Positions 8,118 to 17,222 of a stretch of 20,847 bases of DNA are shown one piece after another. Within the stretch, counting starts at the first letter, position 1; each line of letters opens with the position of its first letter. A model generated the notes under the pieces. That model ran no database searches. It had not been told where the DNA came from and saw nothing but the letters and a program-made list of their open reading frames with translations. The position numbers and the translations under genes were made by a program. The DNA is from CAVURW01 sp963743595 (GTDB taxonomy: Bacteria; Verrucomicrobiota; Verrucomicrobiia; Methylacidiphilales; UBA1321), in assembly GCA_963743595.1 (NCBI GenBank), contig CAVURW010000008.1:1-20847 (forward strand), given 5' to 3'.

Positions 8118-8586
8118 ATGATCCGGCGGCTATATGTAAGCCCAGTGCCCTTAATCCTAGTGAGCGCATCTTCAGTAGAAGCAATAACCCTAAACTTTGA
8201 TCCCGATTGGAAATTCCTTAAGTCCGATTCCCCCAATGCACAAGCGCTAACTTTTTGATGACTCCATCTGGTCCCAAGTTTCTCTCCCTCACACCTTTAA
8301 CGAAACGGACACCTTCATTCATTGGAGTACAGCTGGTCACCGCGATGGTCGGAGCGGACCTGGTATCGAAAAACCTTTTTTTGCAAATGATCGGTGGAAA
8401 CAAATGCTGGTCATTATTGAGCTCCAGGGTGTTCGCCAAGTGGCGTTGGTTTATGCTAATGGCCACTTCGTGGACAAGAGTGAAAATGGCTTTATTCCCT
8501 TCGGGTTTCAACCAAGTTCATCTTTCGAGAAAAATCGTGCTTCATTGCGGGAAAAACGCCGAATCAATCAAGGACTGCATTCGTGA
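8118..8586 (+). pseudogene. GH2 beta-galactosidase-type gene remnant (N-terminal domain only, frameshifted)
   Basis: From ATG 8118 a signal-peptide-like start (MIRRLYVSPVPLILVSASS) runs into LNFDPDWKFLKSDSPNAQAL, typical of the GH2 sugar-binding domain, then meets TGA at 8256. One T too many in the run at 8252-8256 explains this. The next frame continues with FDDSIWSQVSLPHTFNETDT, FIHWSTAGHRD, IIELQGVRQVALVYANGHFV and NGFIPFGF, the same domain without a gap, to TGA 8584. The immunoglobulin-like and catalytic barrel domains are missing, so only about 155 of an expected 800 or more residues remain. It starts 4 nt after the GH115 stop and was probably co-transcribed. It cannot be a working glycosidase. 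Confidence 0.8.
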
Positions 8587-8673
8587 GTATTGCGACGTGT
8601 TTTTATCGCTCTATCGCAGCGAGGAATTGCCGGGGAGCTAGTGGAATCTGCGCACACCACCGATCTTCGTAAT

Positions 8674-9474
8674 ATGAATAAAATGATTATTTGTATTGCC
8701 GGGGTACTTTGCTTGCTGGTTTTGACCGGAACAAGCCAATGCCAGCATACCAATTCTTTTGGAGAAAGAGCACCAAGAGGTGAAGGTGCCTTGATGGGGA
8801 TGTTCTATGATCTGACCCAAACTCAGGAAGGACTATCCAGCGGAGTCAATACGTATAATTATGGGAACGTGTTGGTCCATTTTGTGAAGAATGGCTGGAA
8901 CGAGGACGGGTTAAACCATTTTTACAGAGCTTCCCGACCACTTTTTACCACCCAAATTTGGATACCTACGATGCCCACCTTGGCTGCTCCTCGTGCCTTT
9001 GGTGTAGAGAAACGGGCACCTCGAGCCGTTTGGGTTATTCATTATAAGGGAGTAATCGTTCCACCCCACGATGGCACTTACCGGTTCGTCGGTTACGGCG
9101 ATGACGTATTAGTTGTTGCGATCAATCAAAAAATCGTGCTGGCCTCTTGTTGGGCTCAATTGGAATTTGGAACCCCGCCCTATGAACCTGCTGGCTGTGA
9201 CTGCTTAAAGGCCGGTAGTTGGATAGATTGTAAAGCATCTGAACCAATGGATCTGGATGTGTTGTGTTGTGATAACGGAGATGCCTCTGGCGTCTGCGCA
9301 GACTTCCTGTTGATTGAGCAAAAGAATAAAAGCTACGACATGACAAACGGATATCCACTTCTTCCCATTTTCCAACTGGCTCCCTATGATACTCCCGATT
9401 CACCCAGTTTACACACTGGACCGTACAAAGTCAGATTCTCCAAGACTCCAGCCGTTTGGAAGGCCTTGCAATAG
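8674..9474 (+). CDS. Exported cysteine-rich PA14-like domain protein
   Basis: 266 residues from ATG 8674. An in-frame TTG at 8590 would add 28 residues of poor sequence ahead of the signal peptide, so I reject it. Residues 1-22 are a signal peptide (ICIAGVLCLLVLTG core). The PA14-like signature lies near residues 130-160: HDGTYRFVGYGDDVLVVAIN, the strand pair where a beta-barrel presents 'DDG' loops that bind sugars in characterised PA14 proteins. The C-terminus (LLIEQKN, GYPLLPIFQL, TPAVWKALQ) resembles the end of a family of small exported proteins common in Verrucomicrobia and Planctomycetes. It is unusually Cys-rich at residues 167-215 (GCDCLKAG, DVLCCDNG), suggesting disulfides. It sits among CAZyme genes, so glycan binding is a fair inference but unproven. 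Confidence 0.65.
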   Translation: MNKMIICIAGVLCLLVLTGTSQCQHTNSFGERAPRGEGALMGMFYDLTQTQEGLSSGVNTYNYGNVLVHFVKNGWNEDGLNHFYRASRPLFTTQIWIPTMPTLAAPRAFGVEKRAPRAVWVIHYKGVIVPPHDGTYRFVGYGDDVLVVAINQKIVLASCWAQLEFGTPPYEPAGCDCLKAGSWIDCKASEPMDLDVLCCDNGDASGVCADFLLIEQKNKSYDMTNGYPLLPIFQLAPYDTPDSPSLHTGPYKVRFSKTPAVWKALQ

Positions 9475-10087
9475 AGTAGCCGCCTAGCCGCAAATCGCTT
9501 CCTCTCCAACCATTGGCCTAATAACTTCATTATCATTTTTAAAGCGAAATTCGATGGGCTTATTCTTTATGTCCATGAGCACTCGCTTGGTCGAAAGTTG
9601 ATAACAAGTAGCTACAAACGGTACCCGCAGCGATTACAGTAATACTCGGATATGCAATTTTGCGCATGAGGTAATTCGATGGCTAGCGGACCTGCGAAAG
9701 GCTACGTTAGTCGATCATGCACACCCCCGACCAATTTTTGGGGTCAAACACCATCACAGTCCAACAACAAAACTACCTCGGACGCAGTATTGCTGGCTTA
9801 GTCCCTTTTTATAAGGGAGCGATCACTGGTTTTCGGGTCCGTTCCGGCAATGACGGGACCTGAGATCGCCGACGACATGAGCAACAAACCAAGATCTCGA
9901 CCAATTCTATCTCACAATGAAGAACATTTGCTTTTTGAGTATCGCCCTTTTTCCTGGTTAGCGGTGACGGATGCACGGACACCCTGGGTACGGTTGGATC
10001 AGCTCCTGACATTTCTCAGTCAAATTCGGTTTACTCAGAAGGTTTGTAATCTTTCCTAAACAAAGATAGAAATTGATATTCCAGGCT
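9475..10087. other. Eroded stretch with gene-remnant traces
   Basis: No intact gene is supported. Short protein-like frames appear in different phases: NFAHEVIRWLADLRKATLVD (about 9655-9715) and NYLGRSIAGLVPFYKGAITG (about 9770-9830). A possible signal peptide starts at ATG 9917 (MKNICFLSIAL); it would continue as FLVSGDGCTDTLGTV to TAA 10047 if one T were removed from the run near 9950. This looks like one or two decayed exported-protein genes. No terminator, tRNA or IS end was recognised. Confidence 0.35.
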
Positions 10088-11583
10088 ATGATAAAAAAAT
10101 TTGCGCAATTTTTTGGGTGTTTGCTCGTACTGGTTTTAGTTAGCACGCCAAAATGTTGGGCGAACGAAGTTCAACGAACAGCCCGTAAGCCGAATGTGGT
10201 GTTCATATTGGCAGACGATCTGGGTTGGAAAGACCTAGGATGCCAGGGCTCCACGTTTTATGAAACTCCGCACATCGACGGGCTTGCTCAGCAGGGAGTA
10301 CGATTTACTCAAGCTTATGCCGCCTGTTCGGTCTGTTCCCCCACCCGGGCCAGCATCCTCACCGGTCGTTACCCCGCCCGGTTACACCTGACCGATTGGC
10401 TCCCCGGCCAGGGCTCCAAGCCGACTCAACGTCTTCTTTCACCTTCCATCTTAGATCATTTGCCTACAGATGAGCTTACTCTGGCGGAGGCTTTTCATCA
10501 AGGTGGTTACGTCACCGCTATTATTGGTAAATGGCATCTAGGCGGGAAGAATTACCGGCCCACACGTTACGGTTTTGATTTGAATATTGCCGGTGCGAGA
10601 TGGGACACCCTAAGTCGTATTTCAGTCCCTACCACATTCCTACTTTAAAGGATGGGCCTGTTGGGGAGTATCTTACTGATCGACTTTCGGACGAGGCTGA
10701 CAAGTTTATTGAGGCGAACGAAGACCGGCCCTTCTTTCTTTATCTAGCCCATTATGCTGTCCACAATCCACAGCAGGCCAAGCCAGAGATGCTGGCTAGG
10801 TGGCGTGCAAAGGCAGCTAACCTTCCGGCTACAACGGATTCAGAATTTCTGCCTGACCCCACGTACGGTAATCTGACTCGACAGCGCCAAGATCAACCCG
10901 TTTATGGAGCGATGATTCAGAGCCTGGACGAGGGGGTCGGTCGGGTCATCACTAAACTTGACGAACTCGGTTTGTCACAAAACACCATCGTGGTGTTCTA
11001 CTCGGATAATGGGGGACTTTCAACCGCCGAAGGATCTCCAACCTCCAACTTGCCCCTGCGCGCTGGGAAAGGCTGGCCTTACGAGGGTGGTATACGCGAG
11101 CCTTTGATCGTGCGGTGGCCGGGGGTGGTAAAGCCAGGAACCGTATGCGACACCCCCGTTACTAGTACCGACTTTTACCCCACTTTGCTCGATGCCTGTG
11201 GGCTGCCTCCCGAACCTCAACAGACCTTGGATGGCATCACCTTTGTTCCATTATTGAGAGGACAATCCCTGCCCCAGCGTCCCCTGTTGTGGCATTACCC
11301 CCATTACAGCAACCAGGGAGGCCGACCGAACGGGGTTATTCGACTAGGTGAGTACAAGCTGATTGAGTGGTATGAAGACATGGGAATCGAGCTCTTCAAT
11401 TTGAAGAATGATCCTTCCGAAAAGTATAATTTGGCCAAAGCATTGCCAGAACAAGCAGCAGATTTGAAGAAACAGCTCGATGAATGGCGCAGTGCTATTG
11501 GTGCAGACATGCCCAAGCCAAACCCGGCTTACAAGGTCCGCGTGACGTTCACATCCGATAAAACCCTCCTTCCGGACGATTAG
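10088..11583 (+). CDS. Exported type I sulfatase (one frameshift near 10595)
   Basis: Type I sulfatases hydrolyse sulfate esters, here probably on a glycan, using a formylglycine made from Cys in CxPxR. From ATG 10088, residues 1-26 form a signal peptide. The metal-binding start PNVVFILADDLGW follows, then CSPTR (nucleophile C83) with ASILTGRYPARLHLTDW, and later GKWHLGG. The frame breaks at GFDLNIAGA (10594-10598). The other frame continues exactly where expected with EMGHPKSYFSPYHIPTL, then YSDNGGLSTAEGSP, GGIREPLIVRWPG, STDFYPTLLDACGLP and an ELFNLKNDP end. One missing base explains the break, and the joined length (about 498) is normal. Maturation would need a formylglycine-generating enzyme or anSME encoded elsewhere. 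The encoded pieces are 10088-10648 and a frame open to 11583. Confidence 0.85.
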
Positions 11584-11990
11584 CAATTCGGTGCTGAAGC
11601 TATCTTATAAGGGAGAATTTAACCCCGAAGAGTCTATTTCATTGAAAGGCCACCGTCTTAAATCAGACCATATTGAGCTCAACGGGGATGGCTAGCTTTT
11701 CGCGATCCAGGAAAAGCTTGGCCATGCGGAGGAGATTTAAACTGGCCACGACCATTTGCCTCGGGGCCGAGGTCGATGAAGCTCGCTTTCAAAACAAAAG
11801 GCTCGAGAGCTTGCAAAACCAAGTCAATGCCATCGGCTCTAAGCTTGTCCCGATTGCCACAGGATACGTTTCAGAGTCAGTCAGTCAGTCCGGCGTCATG
11901 CGGACCAGCCCCTCGGGACCAGAGGCAAAGCGTTTTTATTTGCCATCCCAAGGACTCTCGCTGGTTCAAAACTCCATGGCCTGAGGATGC
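11584..11990. other. Non-genic stretch with coding traces and an (AGTC)4 repeat
   Basis: No intact gene. Immediately after the sulfatase stop, one frame reads VLKLSYKGEFNPEESISLKG to a TAG at 11693, which looks like an orphan beta-rich fragment. Overlapping open frames at 11673-11984 and 11776-12219 are not convincing; the first has a mildly signal-like start (MRRRFKLATTICLG). Four tandem AGTC copies lie at 11875-11890. The stretch probably held the 5' end of the PA14 gene that follows. Confidence 0.35.
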
Positions 11991-12425
11991 ATGGGCTTAT
12001 CGGCTTTCTCCGCAGACGCCGCTTTGGCTGACCGCAAAGGACGCCACGTCGTCCTGGCAAGCGTGCAGACCCGTGATGAGTGGAAGGACACATCAGCAAG
12101 TCGAATTCGCGGCTTCATTCATCCCAATATTACCGGTAACTACGTCTTTTACGTTTCCGGGGATTCAATGGCCGAACTTTTCCTCAGCACGGATGACTCG
12201 CCCGGTAACAAAAGGCTGATCGCCCTCTGTCCCCAATGGGCGTTCAATTTCGAGGTTTATCCCAAACAAGTCTCAGCCCCCATCTCATTGACTGCAGGAA
12301 AGAAGTACTACTTCGAAACACTTCAACTAGGTGGATCGGGTAACGGCCGCACGGATGTTGGCTGGGACGTACCTGGCCTAGCTTCGCAAACGATCATCTC
12401 GGGCAATTTCGTTTCCCCTCCCTAA
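11991..12425 (+). pseudogene. PA14-domain protein remnant lacking its N-terminus
   Basis: 144 residues from ATG 11991, with a stop in the same frame at 11982. Residues 28-125 are a clear PA14 domain: DEWKDTSASRIRGFIHPNIT, YVFYVSGDSMAELFLSTDDS, APISLTAGKKYYFETLQ and GRTDVGWDVPGLASQTII. PA14 domains are beta-barrels that bind carbohydrate in several enzymes and adhesins. There is no signal peptide, and the usual N-terminal strands appear only partly, so the gene was probably once longer and exported. It may be the surviving end of a larger multi-domain enzyme. The stop is 30 bp before the GH27 gene, in the same direction. Confidence 0.65.
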
Positions 12426-12455
12426 AGCTCGACGCGGTGTACTCCCAAAGCTCTT

Positions 12456-14112
12456 ATGTTCCGAACCCCTCTTCTTGTCGGTCTGCTCACTCTTTCTCTC
12501 AGCTTCGCCTCGGCTCAAGACATCCTCACTCCGCCGAGCTCCAAGACGCCGCTTCTCCATAATGCGAAGGTCTTCGGCTCGCATCCGGGAAATCCCTTTC
12601 TCTTCACGATTCCATCGACAGGCGACCGACCGATTACCTTCTCGGCGGATAACCTCCCGACCGGCCTGACCCTAGACGCCGCAACGGGCCGGATCACCGG
12701 AACCACACCCGCCGCTGGTGATTACTCGGTAACGCTCCATGCGAAGAATTCGCTCGGCGAAAACAGTCGCCCGTTCTTGATCAAAAGCGGGGATACGTTG
12801 GCCCTCACACCGCCGATGGGTTGGAATAGCTGGAACTGTTTTGCGAATGCGGTTTCCGACGAGAAAATCCGCTCCGCCGCCGATGCGATCGTCAAGACAG
12901 GGCTCGTGGATCATGGCTGGACCTATGTGAATATCGATGATTGTTGGCAGGGCAATCGCGATGCGTCCGGCAATATCCAACCCAATGCGAAGTTCCCGGA
13001 TATGAAAGCGCTGAGCGATTACATTCACGGCCTCGGACTGAAGTTTGGCGCCTACTCCTCGCCAGGACCGAAGACCTGCGCGGGTTTCACGGCCAGCTAC
13101 CAGCATGAAAACCAGGACGCGGCCACGTACGGCCAATGGGGCGTCGATTACGTGAAGTATGACTGGTGCAGCTACGGTGGAGTCGCGGAGCGGGAGAAAA
13201 TGGATGAGTACGGGAAGCTGCTTTCTGCCGACGACGCCACTCAGCTGAAGTCCCTGATGGCCGAGAAGGATACCCTGAAGCACAATCGCAGCCGCACGGA
13301 CGAGGAGAATGCGCGTTTGAAAGAGGTGAGCGATTCGATCGATGCGCTGAATAAGAAAATGGATCCCGCGCAGAAGGAAAAGATCGACCTGGAAATTGTC
13401 CAGAAGCCCTACAAGGTTTTTCGCGCGTCGCTGGATAAAGTGAAACGGGATATCGTGTTCAGCTATTGCCAGTATGGAATGGGCAAAGTGTGGGAATGGG
13501 GCGCGGTGGCGGGTGGAAACACCTGGCGCACCACATACGATATTACCGATACCTGGAACAGCATGACCGGCAATGCACGGCGGGGCGATGGAATCGCTGA
13601 AATACGCCGGACCTGGTCATTGAAACGATCAAGACATGTTGGTGGTGGGCCAAGTTGGCTGGGGCAATACGCATCCCACCAAGCTCACGCCGGATGAGCA
13701 GTACACTCACATGAGCCTCTGGTGCTTGCAGGATTGCCCGCTGCTCATCGGCTGCGATTTAGAGAAGCTCGATCCGTTCACACTAAACTTGCTGACGAAT
13801 GATGAAGTGCTGGATGTGGACCAAGATCCGCTTGGTCAAGCCGCATCCGTAGTTCACCCCACGTTGGCTGGTCAAACACCGATCCAAATTTGGGCCAAAA
13901 AGATGCAGGACGGGTCGACCGTTGTCGGCTTTTTCAACATGGGATCAGCACCTGTCGTCGGCGAAGTCGAGTGGGCCGATCTTAAGCTGAGCGGTTCTCA
14001 AAAAGTACGCGATCTCTGGCGACAAAAAGACCTCGGTTCCTTTGATAAGAACTACGCGACACCGCACCCGATTCCAACGCACGGCGTGGTTCTAATAAAA
14101 GTCTCTGGCTAG
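12456..14112 (+). pseudogene. GH27 alpha-galactosidase, exported, with frameshift and nonsense codon
   Basis: GH27 enzymes remove terminal alpha-galactose. Residues 1-20 are a signal peptide (SFASA/Q). Residues 35-115 form an Ig-like He_PIG domain (NLPTGLTLDAATGRITGTTP). The barrel starts at LALTPPMGWNSWNCF and includes YVNIDDCWQ and the nucleophile motif YVKYDWCSYGG (Asp about 236). A Lys/Glu-rich helical insert of about 65 residues follows before QKPYKVFRASLDKV and SYCQYGMGKVWEWGA. One extra A at 13600-13602 shifts the frame. In the restored frame the acid/base motif reads GPGH-stop-NDQDMLVVG, with TGA at 13621 replacing the near-invariant Trp, and the general-acid Asp at 13633. The frame then runs cleanly to 14112 through the C-terminal beta-sandwich. 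If both lesions are real, the gene is inactive. Confidence 0.85.
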
Positions 14113-14519
14113 TTCATTTGCTTTCAAATGGTTTGAAAAGATGAGAGTCGTTTCATTCATTAATATGCGGCTCTTTTCTTGATGCCCGCCTCGGCGCAAA
14201 CAGCATCGACTCATTCCACGGCTGCTCGTTGAAAAAGTCGCTGAGCCGGATCCACTTAGACCATTTACGTGTAATATTCGGTAGATTGAACTGGTTCAAC
14301 CACAGGTGTCCGAATGTACCGAACCTCAATCGTAAATGGTCTTAGTCGCCTGACGCACCGCCAGGAACGCCGGATTTCCTGCCACACGTTTCGGCATACG
14401 CTGGAAATGATCCCGATTGCTTCCGTGCTCCTTAGCTGCGTGAAATAAATTACCACTTGGTGATAAAATCATTTCCTGGTTGATCTGATGGAGCAGATGA
14501 TCGGTTTTAAGCCCCGGGG
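14113..14519. other. Convergent intergenic region with a large imperfect hairpin
   Basis: This lies between the + strand GH27 gene and the - strand tether gene, so it should hold transcription ends for both. No gene is supported. The one clear structure is the inverted repeat at 14258-14342, listed separately. A 44-codon + strand frame at 14314-14448 contains HTFRHTLE, which resembles a tyrosine-recombinase motif but is too short to accept. Confidence 0.5.
14258..14342. repeat. Long two-step inverted repeat between convergent genes
   Basis: AGACCATTTACG (14258-14269) pairs exactly with CGTAAATGGTCT (14331-14342). Inside, a symmetrical 7 x 7 mismatch is followed by TTCGGTA (14277-14283) pairing with TACCGAA (14317-14323). 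The apex contains a further small palindrome, TTGAAC-TG-GTTCAA (14286-14299). It could act as a bidirectional terminator, although no T-tract follows, or be the remnant of a small mobile element. Pairing is directly visible; its role is not. Confidence 0.6.
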
Positions 14520-16800
14520 CTAATTCTTGTGCGTCGAGATCATTAGTGAAAACGCGGCGAAATACTGCCCGTTTTCAAGCCGGTAAAGGATGCGGTTACG
14601 ACCCTGCTTAAAGTGGACCTTCCGATAACCTTCATTCGGACTCCAGGCTTTGAAGGCGTCACTGCTGTTCCAGACAATGACGTCGTTTAGCCACATCGTG
14701 CCCTTGTCGTCACTCCCGGAGGCGATCCAGAGATCCTCAGGTTGGTCGAAATTCAGTTCCGTATAGGCGTAGTAAATGGCAGGTGCGTCGGCGAGGTCAT
14801 TGTCTGGGCGGAGCATGGGCGAGTCCCATTGCGTATAGACCCAATGCAGCGGACGCCCCTCCTTACCATTATAGACGGCATCGAGATCGATGATCGATTC
14901 AGGTGGGAACTTGGTGTAGAGATTCCGGCGACCTCCGTTTTCGAACGGGCCGATCAAGTACCAACTGTCCACATAGAGCCAGTCCGCATGATGTGGGCTG
15001 AGCTCGCTGATTTGACGGGTGGCGAGCGGCTTCAGGTGAGCGTAGTCCATGGCTGGCAGCTCCGGCGCTGTCTCGCGTGTAGACTTGCTTAGAGACATTT
15101 CGTGTTCCCGTACTGCCAGAGCCTGTTCCATTCCCACCGTTATTGCCTCCTGTGGCACCCGTCAGATCTTTGCCGACAGCGCTATCATCCGCCGTGGCGG
15201 AAGCGACCATTTGATTATAGTGATCTTGCTGCAGCTGAACGTCACCCTGACCAACGTTTTTCTGCGCTTCCGCCAACGATACCATATTGCTGCTGAGCGA
15301 GACCATCGATTGCATTTGCTGGTTGGCCTTGTTGACCTCCGCTTTGTATCCGTCAAAGTTTTTGTCCGCATCCTGACCGGAAAGAAGGGGAACGTTAAGC
15401 TTATCCCGATTAGGCCGGGCGACCTGCGTGTCCTGCATGGCGTCGGAGAGCGTTAGTTTTTGAATGGAGGCGAGTTCGGCGGCACGATAAGTTCGATATC
15501 GGTCTGTGATCTGATTTTCCATTTCCTGGGCAGATTGATAAAGCTGTCCCAGGTTTCTTCCCTGCAACGAAGCGTCATCCGGTACGATTGCGTTTGGCGT
15601 TTGTTGAGCATTGGAAGAGGATGAATCAGTCGGTGGTGGAGGATTATTGGCCATGTGGCTAAATTGGGCGATGGAGTCGAGTTGTGCCTGCTTTGCGGCG
15701 GTTTCGTCGCTCTTCGCCTTATCCATGCTGCCTTGCATCTGAGTTTGCGAATTGGCGGAGTCGGCCTGCATCTTGGCTAGTTTGTCCGTGTCGGAGCTCT
15801 GATTTTTTTGCCACGCCTGCAATTGGCTTTGCAACCCCTTCACTTTGCCTCCCAGCTGATCTTGGGTCGATTTAGCCTGATTTAAAGCCTGCTGGGTTTG
15901 GATAAAGGCCTGCCGATCGGCGTCGGCAGTCTGCTTATCGGCGGGCAATTTTGGGAGCGCCTGCTGATAGATGGCATTGGCTGCATCATTGGCCGTTTTG
16001 GCGGCATCCACTGCAGATTGGGCCTGCGTGGCTGCTTGGTTCGCCTGATCGAGTTGGGCAGAGAGGGAAGTTACTGTGTCAGTGGATCGTTTTAGCGCGG
16101 CTGTCTGACGTACTTGGGCACTCAGATTGTTGAGAAATCGATCCTGGGCCTGAAGAGCCTGCTGCTCGCTAGAGGCAGCGACGGCTTCGGCGTCATTGGC
16201 CTTTTTTTGGGCTTCGTTTGGAGGCGAATCCTGAGCTACAGAGTGAAGCAGTTGGAGCGCCTTTTCTTGCTGATCCTCAGTGATGCTATGGTTGGAACTA
16301 ACTTGCTGCTGGAGGTTGGTCACCTGATCACGCAGGGCCTGGACGGCGTGCTCATCTGCGGGCGATGGATCGGAAGATAATTTCTGAAGTTGTTGCGCCA
16401 GTTGATCATGGGCATGCAGGGTGGCGTCTTGTTGGGTGGGAATTTTCTGGAGTTGCTGGAGCGTGTCCTTGGCGGCGTCTGCAGCGGTCTTGATTTGTTG
16501 GTGATAAGCATCCAACCGCTGGGTGGTCAGGGTGTTCAGGCGCTTATATAAATCAGCCAATTGCTTCACTCGTTCCCGGGCGGCTTCGGCCTGCTCTTGG
16601 GCAATGTCCCGGACCACCTCGTGCACCTGCGTTGGATCCTGGTACTGTTCCTTAGGAGTGGGAACAGGTTTCGAGAAGACGGTCACGATCGCCTTGGCTG
16701 GGATCAGGTAAATGAGAATGGCAAAGATTACCACATGGGCCACCACGGAAATCATCCATTCGCGAGGCGACAGGTGCACAATTTGATCGGCGCTCTTCAT
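14520..16800 (-). CDS. TonB/TolA-like tether: SxxxH anchor, long coiled coil, C-terminal jelly roll (one frameshift)
   Basis: Third gene of an ExbB-ExbD set, starting in an ATGA overlap with exbD. Residues 15-36 are a single membrane helix with the SVVAH (SxxxH, S18/H22) motif that TonB and TolA use to engage ExbB/TolQ. Residues 50-370 are Gln/Ala/Lys-rich heptad-like coiled coil (EQAEAARERVKQLADLYKRL). A Pro/Ser linker lies near 385, more helix follows, then a Gly/Asn linker near 555. The frame breaks near 15075. The other frame continues as ETAPELPAMDYAHLKPLATR and a beta-sandwich of about 160 residues (YVDSWYLIGPFENGGRRNLY, WIASGSDDKGTMWLND, QGRNRILYRLENGQ), resembling jelly-roll domains of GH2-type and planctomycete proteins. 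Joined length is about 760. No classical TonB C-terminal domain is seen. The pieces are 16800-14899 and 15158-14520. Confidence 0.7.
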
Positions 16801-17222
16801 CGTTTATCGTCAGGTTTGTGGGTATGGAATCCAATATTTTTCAAACCCTCGAACTGGCAAAGATCGAGGATCTCGATGACACGGTCGAAGGAAACGCCGC
16901 GATCGACATCAAGCCGCACCGGTTGGGTGGCATCGGTGGCCCCGGCTTCTTTCAGCCGGGCACGGAGTTCCTCCGTGGTGGTCAGCACGCCATTGAGATA
17001 TTTCTGTCCTGACTGATCGAGACCGATGACCAGCACTTTAGGCTCTTGCTTAACAGAAATGGCGGCCGCGCTATCCGGCAATTGCACCGGAATCTCCGGC
17101 TGCATGACCTTGAGAGTCGTCGCCACCATGAAAAAGATGAGCAAGACCAGCATCATGTCGATCATTGGCACGAGGGGTAGTTCGAAATTTTCCTCGTGAT
17201 CATTTTTAATTTTCATGGGCAC
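16797..17222 (-). CDS. exbD: ExbD/TolR family proton-channel subunit
   Basis: A 141-residue protein of the ExbD/TolR family, which with ExbB/TolQ converts proton-motive force into movement of a TonB/TolA-type partner across the periplasm. The short cytoplasmic N-terminus (EENFELPLVPMID) leads into one membrane helix, MIDMMLVLLIFFMVAT, carrying the conserved membrane Asp (D22, equivalent to D25 in E. coli ExbD). The periplasmic domain ends with VRLDVDRGVSFDRVIEIL and a final strand GLKNIGFHT, as in the family. The start at 17222 overlaps exbB by 17 bp; an alternative ATG lies two codons later. The end overlaps the tether gene by 4 bp. Length is normal. The symbol is by family, since ExbD and TolR are not separable here. 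Confidence 0.88.
   Translation of the reverse strand: MPMKIKNDHEENFELPLVPMIDMMLVLLIFFMVATTLKVMQPEIPVQLPDSAAAISVKQEPKVLVIGLDQSGQKYLNGVLTTTEELRARLKEAGATDATQPVRLDVDRGVSFDRVIEILDLCQFEGLKNIGFHTHKPDDKR

Noticed and set aside
11875..11890. (AGTC)4 tandem repeat as a phase-variation tract
   Set aside because: Only four copies and not inside a convincing gene, so slippage-controlled expression is not supported.
13621..13623. TGA read as Trp (alternative genetic code)
   Set aside because: Several genes in the window, including the relaxase and those at 1398 and 18149, end normally at TGA, so recoding is not supported.
14314..14448. A 44-codon + strand frame containing HTFRHTLE, resembling a tyrosine-recombinase box
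   Set aside because: Too short, no other recombinase motif nearby, and it overlaps the inverted repeat; probably chance.
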